DNA from: Deltaproteobacteria bacterium | GTDB taxonomy: Bacteria > Bdellovibrionota > Bdellovibrionia > Bdellovibrionales > Bdellovibrionaceae | Length of the DNA stretch: 47,618 nucleotides | Reading direction: 5' to 3' | NCBI GenBank assembly: GCA_017302835.1 | Contig: JAFLCC010000020.1 | Span: forward strand, 1 to 47,618 | Shown: piece after piece, positions 7,510-17,519 of the stretch | Layout: each line of letters begins with the position of its first letter | Numbering within the stretch: the first letter of the stretch is position 1 | The notes under the pieces: generated by a model | Seen by the model: only the letters and a program-made list of their open reading frames with translations | Databases searched by the model: none | What the model was told of the DNA's origin: nothing | Program-made: the position numbers and the translations under genes

Positions 7510-9927
7510 ATGGGGCTGAATCAAAAATACAAAAAATATAATTACAAAAATCGAGCCTCATGGCTTTTGCTGTCGAGTTCTTTGCTATGGTCATTCTCTC
7601 CTTTGCAGGCTCAAGATGAGTTCCCCCCGCCACCACCCGATTTTGGAGATTTTGATGCTCCCATCCCTCCGCCTCCAAATAACTCTGTGCCTGGCTCTTC
7701 ATCGGGCAACAACTCAAAATCTTTTAACAACTCTAAATCGTCAAATGATTTTGCAAACTCTAACAGCAACGAATCTGCTGAAAATATAAAGAAGGGCAAG
7801 GGTCTCAATAAAATTCAAAAACAAAAATTTTCCCAAGCTTCCGTAGAAGACATCACTGACTCTAACTTTCCTGAGACCATCGAATCCTTTGACTTTCCCA
7901 ACGTCGAGATCACCGATGTCATTAAAGCCATCTCAGAACTTACCGGGAAAAACTTTATTATCGATCCCGGAGTGCGAGGCAAAATCACCATCGTTGCCCC
8001 CAGTAAAATCACTGTGGCAGAAGCTTACAAAGCTTTTCTTTCGGCCCTGGCAATTAATGGTTTTACGATTGTGCCTTCGGGAAGTTTTTTGAAAGTGAAA
8101 TCAGGACGAAACGCTCAGCGTGACAGCATTGAAACTTATTCTGGAACTTATTATCCCAATACGGATCAAATGATCACACGGATCATACATTTAAAGCACA
8201 TCTCAGCAGAGCAAGTAAATCGAGATTTAAGAATGTTAGCCTCAAAAGATGGGGAAATGAATATCTACACCCAAACTAATTCTTTGATTCTTTCTGATTG
8301 GGGTACCACCATTGATCGTGTCATGAAGATTATCAATCAATTAGATGTTCCAGGATTTGAAGAGCAACTGGAAGTGGTTCCCATTAAATTTGCTAAGGCA
8401 AAAGATCTTGCTGATTTAGTCGATAAGATTGTTAACAAGGGTCAAAATTCAAATCGTAGTGGCGGTGGCATTACTGGCGGATTTGGCGGTGGCGTCCCTA
8501 GTTTCAACAATCGCTCTTCTTCTGGGGCCTCTTCTCAAAAAGGGACCAGCTATTTTATGGCCATTCCTGAAGAACGCACCAATTCCATTATCATTGTTGG
8601 AAATAAACCTGGAATTGAGAGAGTCAAAAAATTAATTGCAAGACTTGATAATCGCATCAAAATCGAAGATCAAGGCGGCGTTTTCGTTTACCATGTAAAA
8701 CATGGAGATGCGAAAAAAATAGCACAAGTCCTTCAAGGTGTTGCTAAAGATGCCGCCCCCAAAACACCTCCGGGCGGTGCTGGCAATAACCCGCCTCCTT
8801 TTTTTGCTCCGCCTCCTTTAACTCCTGATCCTGCAAACCCTACAGCTGCTGGTGGTCAAGTCTTCGGAGGGGAAGTCAAAATCACAGCTGACGAAAATAC
8901 GAACAGCCTCATCATCACCGCAGGCAAAGGTGATTATGAGGTAGTCATGAACTTACTGAAAAAAATTGATATCCCTCGAGATCAGGTTTTTGTGGAAGCG
9001 ATTATTATGGAAATGTCCGCTGGTGATGGTTTTGGATTTAAACCTTCTTATTATAATTTTGTCTCGGAAAATGGAATTGCCAGACAAAGTTTTAATGGAG
9101 GCGTTAAAGTGGAAGATGCGATCAATCCACTTGCTGGAGTAGGAACGGTATTAGGATTTGGATCTGGAAAAGATATCACTCTGAATGTTCAAGGGAAAGA
9201 TGTTAAGGTCCCTTCCCTTGTTGGTTTAATTAATCTCCTAAAAAAAACAACCAAAGCTAATATCTTATCTCGCCCTCAAGTTATTGCGATGGATAATCAA
9301 GAAGCTCTTATTCAAGTCGGCGATAAAGTCGTTGTAGGAGCCAATAATACAAGCACCGCGGGAGTGGGCTCTACAAGCTCTCCGATTTTTGAAGAAGCTC
9401 TTATTGAATTAAAGCTCAAGCCATTTATCAATCCTGCAAGCGAGACGATCCGAATGGAAATTGATCAAAGTGTGAAACAACCTTCCGTTGGTGCTTCGAC
9501 ACCTAAGGCATTTCAAGATTCGACTCAGCCCTTAGCTACACGAAAAATCAAAACCCATATTGTCATCAGTAATGGAGATACCGCCGTCCTTGGAGGCTTA
9601 ATCAAAGATCGAGAAACTGAAGAGATCGTCAAAGTCCCTCTTTTAGGTGATTTACCTATTATAGGATGGTTGTTTAAGTCCAAAGAGACTAATAAAGAAA
9701 AAGTAAACATGTTGGTCTTTATCACACCTAAAATTATTCGAAACCCTTCAGATGCGAAAGAAGTTTTAAGCAAACGAATAGATCAAAGAATTGATTTTGT
9801 GAAATCACAGGGTGGTGTCGATCCTTTTGGTGGAGTTCTTGATGAAGTTCAAAAAAGAACAACACAGTTAGCTCCTGGAGCCCCCTCTACAAACAATGAA
9901 CCAGAAGCGACGGAAATTAAGGAGTAA
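7510..9927 (+). CDS. gspD: Type II secretion system secretin GspD
   Basis: Outer-membrane secretin forming the T2SS exit channel. The 805 residues comprise a signal peptide (cleavage likely after LQA, residue 34), a Pro/Asn/Ser-rich linker (about 37-110), an N0 domain (about 124-200, FDFPNVEITDVIKAISELTG), N1-N3 KH-like domains (including IIHLKHISAEQVNRDL), a Gly-rich loop (SGGGITGGFGGG), a Pro-rich insert near residues 418-445, and the secretin domain ending VPLLGDLPIIGWLF...MLVFITPKII. The ATG follows an AGGAGG. No pilotin-binding S-domain or lipobox is evident. It is 28 bp after gspC and 8 bp before gspE. Confidence 0.95.
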   Translation: MGLNQKYKKYNYKNRASWLLLSSSLLWSFSPLQAQDEFPPPPPDFGDFDAPIPPPPNNSVPGSSSGNNSKSFNNSKSSNDFANSNSNESAENIKKGKGLNKIQKQKFSQASVEDITDSNFPETIESFDFPNVEITDVIKAISELTGKNFIIDPGVRGKITIVAPSKITVAEAYKAFLSALAINGFTIVPSGSFLKVKSGRNAQRDSIETYSGTYYPNTDQMITRIIHLKHISAEQVNRDLRMLASKDGEMNIYTQTNSLILSDWGTTIDRVMKIINQLDVPGFEEQLEVVPIKFAKAKDLADLVDKIVNKGQNSNRSGGGITGGFGGGVPSFNNRSSSGASSQKGTSYFMAIPEERTNSIIIVGNKPGIERVKKLIARLDNRIKIEDQGGVFVYHVKHGDAKKIAQVLQGVAKDAAPKTPPGGAGNNPPPFFAPPPLTPDPANPTAAGGQVFGGEVKITADENTNSLIITAGKGDYEVVMNLLKKIDIPRDQVFVEAIIMEMSAGDGFGFKPSYYNFVSENGIARQSFNGGVKVEDAINPLAGVGTVLGFGSGKDITLNVQGKDVKVPSLVGLINLLKKTTKANILSRPQVIAMDNQEALIQVGDKVVVGANNTSTAGVGSTSSPIFEEALIELKLKPFINPASETIRMEIDQSVKQPSVGASTPKAFQDSTQPLATRKIKTHIVISNGDTAVLGGLIKDRETEEIVKVPLLGDLPIIGWLFKSKETNKEKVNMLVFITPKIIRNPSDAKEVLSKRIDQRIDFVKSQGGVDPFGGVLDEVQKRTTQLAPGAPSTNNEPEATEIKE

Positions 9928-9935
9928 TTTAGGAA

Positions 9936-11624
9936 ATGGCCACAGACGCACAGACCTTATTGCAAAAAGCTACGGGACTTACTGCCGATCAAGTAAAAAT
10001 TATTTGGAACAATCCTTCGCTGGTTCAAGCAGGAACCATTGGTTCGGTTTTATCCTCACGAAGCTTTCAATCTGGCGAAGAAGTTGTTGCAGATCTGTGC
10101 AAAGAAATGGGTTTGGATTTTTTAAAAGACATTCCCTATAATGATATCTCCGCAGACTTAATCCGTGATATCCCGATTAATTATGCAAAACAAAACTTTG
10201 TTCTTCCCTTCAGAGACGAGGCCGACTCCATCCAAGTACTCATCGCCAATCCACTGAACTTAAAAAGTTTGGATGATTTAAGAGTTATCTTTGGGAAGCG
10301 AGTTCGTCCCGTCGTCACGCTTGCCGGAAAGCTGATTGATGCTATTAATCGCGTCTACGAAAAATCCACATCAAATCTTTCGGGCCTTGATGAAATAGAT
10401 GAAGAAGAAGTGGACCTTGAAGATGGGATTATCGATCTTCTTGAAGCTGGGGAGGATGACGCTCCTGTTATTAAACTGGTTAATTCACTATTATTTAGGG
10501 CCGTTAAAGAAAAGGCTTCAGACATTCATATTGAACCCTACGAAAAAGACCTTGTAGTCAGGTTTCGCATTGATGGAATTTTATTCGATATCTTTAAGCC
10601 ACCCAAGAAATTGCAAAACGCCATTACCTCGCGAATTAAAGTTATGGCCAATTTAAATATTGCTGAGAAAAGGCTTCCGCAAGATGGCCGTATCCCTCTC
10701 AAAGTCGGCGGTAAAGATATCGACATACGTCTTTCCACCGTTCCAACCTCCCATGGTGAAAGACTCGTGATGCGTTTACAGGACAGGTCCAATGTCATTC
10801 TTGAACTTGAACAGCTTGGGTTTGCCCATAACTCCTTAACAAAAATTGATGACCTTCTTTCTCGCACTTATGGAATCGTTTTAGTGACTGGCCCCACGGG
10901 GTCGGGAAAATCCACAACCTTGTACGCTTGCCTCACTCGACTTAACTCAACGGATGTCAACATCCTCACCGTTGAAGATCCCGTGGAGCAAAGAATTCAT
11001 GGCATCGGCCAAGTCCAGGTCAACGCTAAAATAGGGCTCACTTTCGCAGCGGGACTGCGCTCTTTCCTAAGGCAAGATCCCGACATCATCATGGTCGGAG
11101 AAATTCGAGATTTAGAAACCTGTGAACTCGCCATCAACTCTTCTCTCACTGGTCACTTGGTCTTATCAACACTTCACACTAACGATGCCGCCGGCGCCTT
11201 TCCCCGGCTTATTGATATCGGTGCAGAGCCTTTTCTTATTGCCACCTCCATTTTGGGAATTATCTCACAGAGGCTCGTGCGGGTTTTGTGCCCTCACTGC
11301 AAAACCCCCTATGAGCCTACAGAATTCGAGCTGAATAGCTTAGGCATCACTCGCCAACAAACCATGACAGCCCATATCTGTAAGGCCGTCGGGTGCAATC
11401 AGTGCAACCAAAAAGGATATATCGGCCGAACCTTGATCCAAGAACTCCTCACCGTTTCCGATGATATTCGCTCTCTGATAATGCAACGAAAAGACGGAAA
11501 CACCATTAAAAAACAAGCTCTTTTAAATGGAATGGTGAGCTTTCGCGAACACGGAATTCAAAAAGTCCTGCAAGGAATCACCACCATCGAAGAGCTGTTT
11601 ACAAATACTCAGTTAGATATTTAA
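9936..11624 (+). CDS. gspE: Type II secretion system ATPase GspE
   Basis: Cytoplasmic hexameric ATPase powering pseudopilus assembly. The 562 residues include an N-terminal T2SSE_N/MshEN-type region, the Walker A GPTGSGKST (319-327), the Walker B with DPDIIMVGEIRD (381-392) and the Asp- and His-box signatures HLVLSTLHTNDA. A tetracysteine zinc site (C452-x2-C455, C487-x2-C490) is typical of GspE/PilB. An acidic stretch (DEIDEEEVDLEDG, about 154-166) separates the N-domain from the motor. No gspF or pseudopilin gene follows, so the T2SS genes are split across the genome. Confidence 0.95.
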   Translation: MATDAQTLLQKATGLTADQVKIIWNNPSLVQAGTIGSVLSSRSFQSGEEVVADLCKEMGLDFLKDIPYNDISADLIRDIPINYAKQNFVLPFRDEADSIQVLIANPLNLKSLDDLRVIFGKRVRPVVTLAGKLIDAINRVYEKSTSNLSGLDEIDEEEVDLEDGIIDLLEAGEDDAPVIKLVNSLLFRAVKEKASDIHIEPYEKDLVVRFRIDGILFDIFKPPKKLQNAITSRIKVMANLNIAEKRLPQDGRIPLKVGGKDIDIRLSTVPTSHGERLVMRLQDRSNVILELEQLGFAHNSLTKIDDLLSRTYGIVLVTGPTGSGKSTTLYACLTRLNSTDVNILTVEDPVEQRIHGIGQVQVNAKIGLTFAAGLRSFLRQDPDIIMVGEIRDLETCELAINSSLTGHLVLSTLHTNDAAGAFPRLIDIGAEPFLIATSILGIISQRLVRVLCPHCKTPYEPTEFELNSLGITRQQTMTAHICKAVGCNQCNQKGYIGRTLIQELLTVSDDIRSLIMQRKDGNTIKKQALLNGMVSFREHGIQKVLQGITTIEELFTNTQLDI

Positions 11625-11731
11625 AAAACAAGTTAAAAACTGCAGCAGAGGCCTTTCTTCGTCCAGTTTATAACTGTCGCTTTTGTCGGAAAGTGGACAA
11701 AAAAGGAAATTGGATTTAGAATTTAAGGAGG

Positions 11732-12247
11732 ATGCATCAAAATTTTAAGAGATCAAATTTTTTAGTTTTTCTCATTTTATTTTCTATTTTTTTCAATTTT
11801 GCGGAATCTAATACTTCTTCAAAGAAGCAAAATGTCGCTTCTAAAAAAAATAATCACCAATCCAATATTCGCCAATCTAAAATTGTTGGCCCGTATTTCC
11901 ACTGGCATCCAAACCATGATTGGCAAATGGATCGTTTCTTAAGACGACAGCTCCCGCAATATTTTTTGTTTAGAAATAGCCTTACTAAAAAAATTATTTA
12001 TGTGAATTATGAAGCTCCTCACCCTGAAGAACTGAAAGAGAAATGTCCTTCAAGACCAGAGCCAATCAGTCTAAAAAATAATGAAAAACTGTCAGTTTGC
12101 TTTGAAAATCATAAAGATGGTCCCTCTGCCTACTTTTTAAAAAAATATGATGAAAATCTAAGTTGGCGTTACAATTTTGTAAGTAGAGACAAGTTGAGTC
12201 TTGCAGATTGGAAGGCTTTTTTTAAAAATTGGACATTTGAAATATGA
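11732..12247 (+). CDS. Exported protein of unknown function
   Basis: A 171-residue protein with a signal peptide (hydrophobic FLVFLILFSIFFNF, cleavage near residue 26) and a small basic/aromatic mature part with GPYFHWHPNHDWQMD and two cysteines. No family recognised. It overlaps the next gene by four bases (ATGA), so they form a translationally coupled pair 107 bp after gspE. The AAGGAGG directly abuts ATG 11732, closer than normal; an in-frame stop at 11717 excludes an upstream start, so either spacing is suboptimal or initiation is elsewhere. Possibly secreted or helps the next protein. Confidence 0.65.
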   Translation: MHQNFKRSNFLVFLILFSIFFNFAESNTSSKKQNVASKKNNHQSNIRQSKIVGPYFHWHPNHDWQMDRFLRRQLPQYFLFRNSLTKKIIYVNYEAPHPEELKEKCPSRPEPISLKNNEKLSVCFENHKDGPSAYFLKKYDENLSWRYNFVSRDKLSLADWKAFFKNWTFEI

Positions 12248-14334
12248 AATTAAAATCCCCCATTTCATTTTCAATTCTTTTGATTGTTTATTCTCTGCTC
12301 TTATTTGAGTTTTCTCCCTTTCCCATTTTGGCTCAAAATCCTGGAATGGGTGCTCCTGGAATGGGTGCTCCTGGAATGGGTGCTCCTGGAATGGGTGCTC
12401 CTGGAATGGGTGCTCCTGGAATGGGTGCTCCTGGAATGGGTGGTTTTCCTGGAATGGGTGCTCCTGGAATGGGTGGTTTTCCTGGTCAACAAAACCCCAA
12501 TGCCGTTTATGCTGGCGTTTTGGATAACTGTCCCTTCAGTCCACCAACTTCTTCAGAAGTAAGCGGACTCATGCGATCTTTGACTGCCGCTCTTGTTCAA
12601 CTTAAAAATGAATGCCCTAGTCTAGATTCAACAATTAGACAACTTGAAAATGAAGTTACCGAAAGCTCAAAAAATATTGGAGTACTTTTAAATTTAAAAA
12701 GCTCAACTGAGATGAGTTTAAGTAGCAAACTGCCAAGCCCTGATATAAGCCAAGTAGAATTGGATTGCTCAAATTACAATTTATTATTAGGCAGGGAATT
12801 TGACATTGTTTCTGATCGGCTTGATAAAGGAGAAACCGAAAATATCCCCCTTAAGTACCAAAAATGCAAAAGTTATGAAGGTCAGGAAAAACGAAAATGC
12901 ATCTCTGACTCTTTTAGCAACTCAGTCACAATTGCAAAAAGAAACTGTCAGACAACCTATAGCGCAGGCGTTCAGCAGAACATAAAAAAATCAATTAGCA
13001 GTATTTCCCAAGGATTCACACAACTTTTTGATAAAGCACAAACTGATTGTAGAGCCGGTAGTGGGGAGACAATCTCTCAAACCTTTATTGGACTGGCGGA
13101 GTCTTTTACGGCTCTACCAGGAGCCCTTGGCTTGGCAGGTGTTGGCATCAATGTGTTAGCAAACTTAGTAAGTTCATTCTTCAGGCAGAAGAATTACGAA
13201 AGTAGTCCCATTAGCTTCCTTAAAACACTGAGCAAACAAAAAGATATTAAAAATCAGATGTGCCTTTGGTTTCAATTTCAAAACAAAGGCTTAAACTGTA
13301 AAGATCATTTTAGAAGAAAAGACCTACAAATAGCCAATGATAACTTAAACTTATGTCCTCAATACTTTTCAGGTGCCTTGCCCAACAAACAACTCACAAA
13401 TATTTCTTCTTTGAGTCATCAGCTCTCGCGATTTCCGGGTAGCCCGGTTCAACCTGCTCAAAAAATTGATTTTTTAGATGCCTTGCTAAAGAAAAATATC
13501 ACTGATCCAATAAATGCAGAAAATACTATTCCCTTAAAAAAGCATCTTGAAACAGTGGCAAAAGAGTTAATGACATCAAACGGCGAGTCAAAAAGATCCG
13601 ATATAACGTTAGGAAGGGGCTTACAAAAGTTATTAGAACTTCATGACAAAATGGATACCCTTGATTCCTCGTCAAAAAACCCTAAATATGAAGAAGATCT
13701 TAAAGGCTTAAATAAGTCCATTGAAGAGTTGCTCAAATCATTCTCATTAGAATCGGCTATTGACTCCTATTGGACACTCAAAGAGAAGGAAGACTCTTAT
13801 AATTTAATTAAACACTTAGCCTTCCAAGATACTGAATCTAATTCAGAGAGTTTTTTTCAGTATAGCGGTGATGAAAATGATTATAGGCTTGGATTAAACG
13901 GTATGGTTAAACATTTTCAAGAGCCTCTTGGAGAAAACCTTGAATTGCTGGCAAAACGATATGAAAGTTCCATTAGCGAAGGTAGTCCAAATGGAATTTT
14001 TACTTCCTCCATCGAGCTTGCAAAAGCCTGCTTTATGAATGCAGGTCTCTTTTACGCACAAAAACCTGATAATCTAGATGACTTGTTTGTAAAGGACCCT
14101 TTACGTAGAATTCAACAAAAACCAACAAAACAATATGAAAACGCTTGCAAGGTTTTTTCCTGCTTTGAATCAAAAACTGGAAACAGTGCGGGTTCTCTGT
14201 TTAAACCAGATCCAGATGAGCGCAAAAATTCGGAGAAATTCAGAGACTATCAATGTCAAAATTTAAAAAACTACGATATCATTATTTCAAAAATAAAAAC
14301 TCAAATTCAAGATCGTAAAAAGCTTTGCGATTAA
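12244..14334 (+). CDS. Large exported protein with N-terminal PGMGA repeats
   Basis: A 696-residue protein with a signal peptide (about residues 1-30, ending ILAQ) and, straight after it, a low-complexity segment of GMGAP/GMGGFP repeats (residues about 34-80). The rest is a helical, Ser/Lys/Gln-rich body with about 18 cysteines, including LDNCPF, LKNECP, CQTTY, KTQIQDRKKLCD at the end, plus a short hydrophobic Gly/Ala-rich stretch (about 283-310, ALPGALGLAGVGINVLANLV). No domain recognised. Many cysteines suit a disulfide-bonded periplasmic or secreted protein. It follows gspCDE and could be a T2SS substrate or accessory; this is inference from position only. Confidence 0.7.
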   Translation: MKLKSPISFSILLIVYSLLLFEFSPFPILAQNPGMGAPGMGAPGMGAPGMGAPGMGAPGMGAPGMGGFPGMGAPGMGGFPGQQNPNAVYAGVLDNCPFSPPTSSEVSGLMRSLTAALVQLKNECPSLDSTIRQLENEVTESSKNIGVLLNLKSSTEMSLSSKLPSPDISQVELDCSNYNLLLGREFDIVSDRLDKGETENIPLKYQKCKSYEGQEKRKCISDSFSNSVTIAKRNCQTTYSAGVQQNIKKSISSISQGFTQLFDKAQTDCRAGSGETISQTFIGLAESFTALPGALGLAGVGINVLANLVSSFFRQKNYESSPISFLKTLSKQKDIKNQMCLWFQFQNKGLNCKDHFRRKDLQIANDNLNLCPQYFSGALPNKQLTNISSLSHQLSRFPGSPVQPAQKIDFLDALLKKNITDPINAENTIPLKKHLETVAKELMTSNGESKRSDITLGRGLQKLLELHDKMDTLDSSSKNPKYEEDLKGLNKSIEELLKSFSLESAIDSYWTLKEKEDSYNLIKHLAFQDTESNSESFFQYSGDENDYRLGLNGMVKHFQEPLGENLELLAKRYESSISEGSPNGIFTSSIELAKACFMNAGLFYAQKPDNLDDLFVKDPLRRIQQKPTKQYENACKVFSCFESKTGNSAGSLFKPDPDERKNSEKFRDYQCQNLKNYDIIISKIKTQIQDRKKLCD
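12343..12483 (+). repeat. In-frame tandem repeat, 15/18-bp units encoding GMGAP/GMGGFP
   Basis: Six 15-bp units (12343-12432) are followed by 18-, 15- and 18-bp units (12433-12483). The first six units are identical at the DNA level, which suggests recent slippage expansion. Length changes remain in frame, so the array can vary between strains without breaking the protein. Confidence 0.95.
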
Positions 14335-14371
14335 TGGTAAAGCTTTGACAACTCAAGCAAACATAGAGGGA

Positions 14372-16588
14372 TTAAGTACTCACTCTTTCGACTGATAATA
14401 TCCCCTTGATTTTTTGTAATTCAAAAATGGTTTGATTAAGGTGAGAGGAATCCCTGACAGTTATGTCAAATAAACAGATTGCTTTTTTATCTTTTGTGGT
14501 GCGGATATTAGCTGATTGAATATTGCTTCCTAGGCTGGTAAAGGCTTCTGTCATGGTTTTCAGCAATCCAGGGATATCCAAACAAGTGACCTTCAAGCGC
14601 ACCACTCTTTCTAATCCATCGGCGGCTTGTTTGACATTCCAATTCACATCCACTTTTCTGAGCTGATCCAGCTCAAAGACTTTTTTACAACCACTTTGAT
14701 GGATACTGACTCCTCGCCCTCGGGAAATAAAACCCACGATGGGGTCCCCCGGAATGGGCGAACAGCATTTAGCAAAGTGGACAAGAACATCGTCCATCCC
14801 ATCGACGGTGATGAGGGACTTTCGTTTTTTTAATTTAAGGGTGGCATTTGAAACCAGTTTTTCCATAAAGGAAATTTCTTCTTTTTTCGTTGGCACCGTT
14901 TCGTTTTTTGGAATAAGTCGATCCACCAAATGTTTAGGTTCTAATTTTCCATAGCCCACTTTGATAAATAATTCATCTAAGCTATGGACGCCACTTTCTC
15001 GAATAAATTTTTCAAACTCATCGCCCTTTAAAAACCGAACCGCTGCAAAACCAAACTTTCTAAACTCTTTATCGATAAGCTCTTTACCTAGCAACCAACT
15101 TCGTTTCCTTTGTTCTTCCTTAACAAACATTCTGATCTTGGATTTAGCTTTGCTAGTGACACAATATTTTAACCAATCCTTTGAGGGAGTTTGAGTTTTG
15201 GAAGTGATAATTTCAACGGTATCCCCGTTGTGCATTTTATATTTCAAGGGAACCATTTTTCCGTTGATTCTGGCACCAGCGCACTTATTACCCAAATCAG
15301 TGTGTACGGCATAGGCAAAATCAATAGGAGTGGCCCCTTCGGAAAACTCCTTCACATCTCCATTAGGTGTAAAAACATAAATTTCAGTATCAAACATTTC
15401 TGTTTTGACTGTGTCTAAAAATTCTTCAGGATTCCGCATCGTTTGATGCCACTCCACCAATTCTCGCATCCAGTTGGATTGGTTTAATCCCTCATCGGTC
15501 ATTTTTCCACGTTCTTTGTACTTCCAATGAGCGGCAATCCCTCTCTCTGCTATTAAATGCATTTCTTCGGTTCTAATCTGAATTTCAATTCGATCACCAC
15601 CTGGTCCAATCACCGTCGTATGTAGAGATCGATAGTTATTTGTTTTAGGCATAGCGATAAAGTCTTTAAACCGCCCGGGAATGGGCTTCCATATAGAATG
15701 AACATGACCCAATACTTCATAACATTCAGAAACACTTTGCGTGATAATCCTGAAAGCCAAAACATCATAAACTTGATCGTAATCAATATTACGACTTTGC
15801 ATTTTTCTATAGATTGACCAAAGATGCTTGGATCTTCCATAAACTTGAAATTTAACTGTGGTTTTTTCCAAGGCTTTAGAGACCAATCTTTTCACATCTT
15901 CAATATAACGATTGGTCTCGGCTTCCGTTTTTTTGATTCTTTGAATCAGCTCATAATACATATCAGGGCGGTAATAACGAAAACACAAATCCTCTAGTTC
16001 AATCTTTAAAGTATTGATACCCATTCTCCCAGCCAAGGGAGAATAAATCTCTAAAGTTTCGAGGGCAATTTTGGCCTGCTTTTCATAGGGCATGTGATTG
16101 AGAGTCCGCATATTATGTAATCGATCTGCCAGTTTCACCAAAACAACACGGACATCTTTACCCATGGCAATGATCATCTTACGTACATTTTCGCCTTGTT
16201 TTTCAACGGAGTTTTTAAACTTAATTTGCGAAATTTTAGTCACTCCATCTACAAGAGTGGCCACAACCTCACCAAATTCTTTCTTAATATCCTCTAACGT
16301 TGCCTCAGTATCTTCGACGGTATCATGCAATAACCCCGTGACAATGGAATCCATATCCAACTTTAAATCCGCAAGAATTCCCGCAACGCTCAACGGGTGA
16401 GATATATAGGGTTCACCACTACGACGAAATTGTCCCTCATGGGCTCTCTCTGAAAAGGTATAGGCTTTTTCTAAAACAGAAACATCTGCCGTTGGATAGT
16501 ATAACAAAACCTTATTACAAAGCTCTTCCACCGACTTCAAAGGCTGATGCCTAAGGCTTTCTTCAACAGCTAACAACGCTTCTGTCAT
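14372..16588 (-). CDS. spoT: Bifunctional (p)ppGpp synthetase/hydrolase, RSH family
   Basis: Makes and degrades the alarmone (p)ppGpp. The 738 residues contain an HD hydrolase domain with intact metal ligands (H50, H64, HD at 88-89, ED at 92-93), a synthetase domain with the RFKD signature (306-309) that marks bifunctional enzymes, and NYRSLHTTV, EIQIRTEEMH. These are followed by a TGS domain (about 395-460, IYVFTPNGDV) and a C-terminal ACT domain (about 665-738). Because both active sites look intact and no second RSH is in view, this is probably the main stringent-response enzyme. It is the last gene after rpoZ, a common spoT arrangement. Confidence 0.95.
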   Translation of the reverse strand: MTEALLAVEESLRHQPLKSVEELCNKVLLYYPTADVSVLEKAYTFSERAHEGQFRRSGEPYISHPLSVAGILADLKLDMDSIVTGLLHDTVEDTEATLEDIKKEFGEVVATLVDGVTKISQIKFKNSVEKQGENVRKMIIAMGKDVRVVLVKLADRLHNMRTLNHMPYEKQAKIALETLEIYSPLAGRMGINTLKIELEDLCFRYYRPDMYYELIQRIKKTEAETNRYIEDVKRLVSKALEKTTVKFQVYGRSKHLWSIYRKMQSRNIDYDQVYDVLAFRIITQSVSECYEVLGHVHSIWKPIPGRFKDFIAMPKTNNYRSLHTTVIGPGGDRIEIQIRTEEMHLIAERGIAAHWKYKERGKMTDEGLNQSNWMRELVEWHQTMRNPEEFLDTVKTEMFDTEIYVFTPNGDVKEFSEGATPIDFAYAVHTDLGNKCAGARINGKMVPLKYKMHNGDTVEIITSKTQTPSKDWLKYCVTSKAKSKIRMFVKEEQRKRSWLLGKELIDKEFRKFGFAAVRFLKGDEFEKFIRESGVHSLDELFIKVGYGKLEPKHLVDRLIPKNETVPTKKEEISFMEKLVSNATLKLKKRKSLITVDGMDDVLVHFAKCCSPIPGDPIVGFISRGRGVSIHQSGCKKVFELDQLRKVDVNWNVKQAADGLERVVRLKVTCLDIPGLLKTMTEAFTSLGSNIQSANIRTTKDKKAICLFDITVRDSSHLNQTIFELQKIKGILSVERVST

Positions 16589-16692
16589 CTGTCTATTATC
16601 CTCAATAATTAACTATAAAATCAACGAGATAAGGTAAAATTAATATAAACTACCAAAGGATCTAGCAAGAAGTATTATGTTACTATAAAAGT

Positions 16693-16932
16693 TTACTTGT
16701 TCAAATCTTTTTGGATTTCTGCAATAAATGTAGCGTTGTCTAGATGGCTTTCATAGCCCACATTGCCGGCAGCCACTTCACGTAAAGAGGCGACGATATA
16801 TTTATTGCTTTTCAAGGCGACAGTGGCCTCTGAGCCCTTAAGTAATTGCTTAGCTCTTTTTGCAACCATAAGAACAAGTGCAAATCGATTTGGAACCTTT
16901 TCTAAACAATCTTCAACTGTGACTCTAGCCAT
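16693..16932 (-). CDS. rpoZ: RNA polymerase omega subunit
   Basis: A 79-residue omega subunit, which stabilises beta' and assembly of RNA polymerase. The N-terminal [20 protein letters not shown] and RAKQLL segments are characteristic. The length is near the usual 70-90. Sandwiched between gmk (upstream) and spoT (downstream), the order widely conserved in Proteobacteria and relatives. An SD-like GGAGG precedes the start (cctcc at 16938-16942). Confidence 0.96.
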   Translation of the reverse strand: MARVTVEDCLEKVPNRFALVLMVAKRAKQLLKGSEATVALKSNKYIVASLREVAAGNVGYESHLDNATFIAEIQKDLNK

Positions 16933-16961
16933 TAAAACCTCCGAAGATACTATTACTAAAC

Positions 16962-17519
16962 TTATCTAAGTATATTTTCAATGATTTTTTTAAATTCCTC
17001 ATAGGAAGTTTCAAAAATATCATTTATCAACCGGAAATCAAAATGAGGAGCTTCCTTCATTTCATTTTTTGCATTTTCCATTCTTATTTCAATATCTTGA
17101 GGAACTTTACCATCTCTTTTAATAATTCTTTTTCTTAATTCCTCAATCGAAGGAGGCACAATAAAAATTCCGCGACTCTGAGGAAATTTCTCTTTAAATG
17201 TTTTTGCACCCTGAATGTCCACATCCATAATAATGCATCTGCCATTCTTCCACGCCTCTTCAAGTTGGTACATGGGGGTCCCATAAAATCGTGTATGAAC
17301 CATGGCCCATTCAACAAAAAAACCTTCTTTTATTTTTTGTTTGAATTCTTCTTCTGAAACAAAATAATATGGATGCCCTTGAGACTCTCCCAGGCGCATG
17401 CTTCTCGTGGTGTAGGTAATCGTATCAACAAGGGTTGGAATTTCTTTACAAATCCTTTCAATAAAACTACTTTTCCCGGCCCCACTTGGAGCTGCAACAA
17501 TGATTAAATTTGTTTTCAT
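16962..17519 (-). CDS. gmk: Guanylate kinase
   Basis: Phosphorylates GMP to GDP using ATP. The 185-residue protein has the P-loop APSGAGKSS (about residues 9-17), the GMP-binding [16 protein letters not shown] region (about 42-57), [18 protein letters not shown], and the DIQGA Walker-B-like segment. Length is slightly shorter than E. coli Gmk (207). The start codon overlaps the yicC stop by four bases, indicating coupling. Confidence 0.95.
   Translation of the reverse strand: MKTNLIIVAAPSGAGKSSFIERICKEIPTLVDTITYTTRSMRLGESQGHPYYFVSEEEFKQKIKEGFFVEWAMVHTRFYGTPMYQLEEAWKNGRCIIMDVDIQGAKTFKEKFPQSRGIFIVPPSIEELRKRIIKRDGKVPQDIEIRMENAKNEMKEAPHFDFRLINDIFETSYEEFKKIIENILR

Noticed and set aside
12284-12562. 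Frames in other phases through the PGMGA repeat (LEWVLLEWV and similar)
   Set aside because: The 15-bp period keeps all frames open, so these are artefacts of the repeat.
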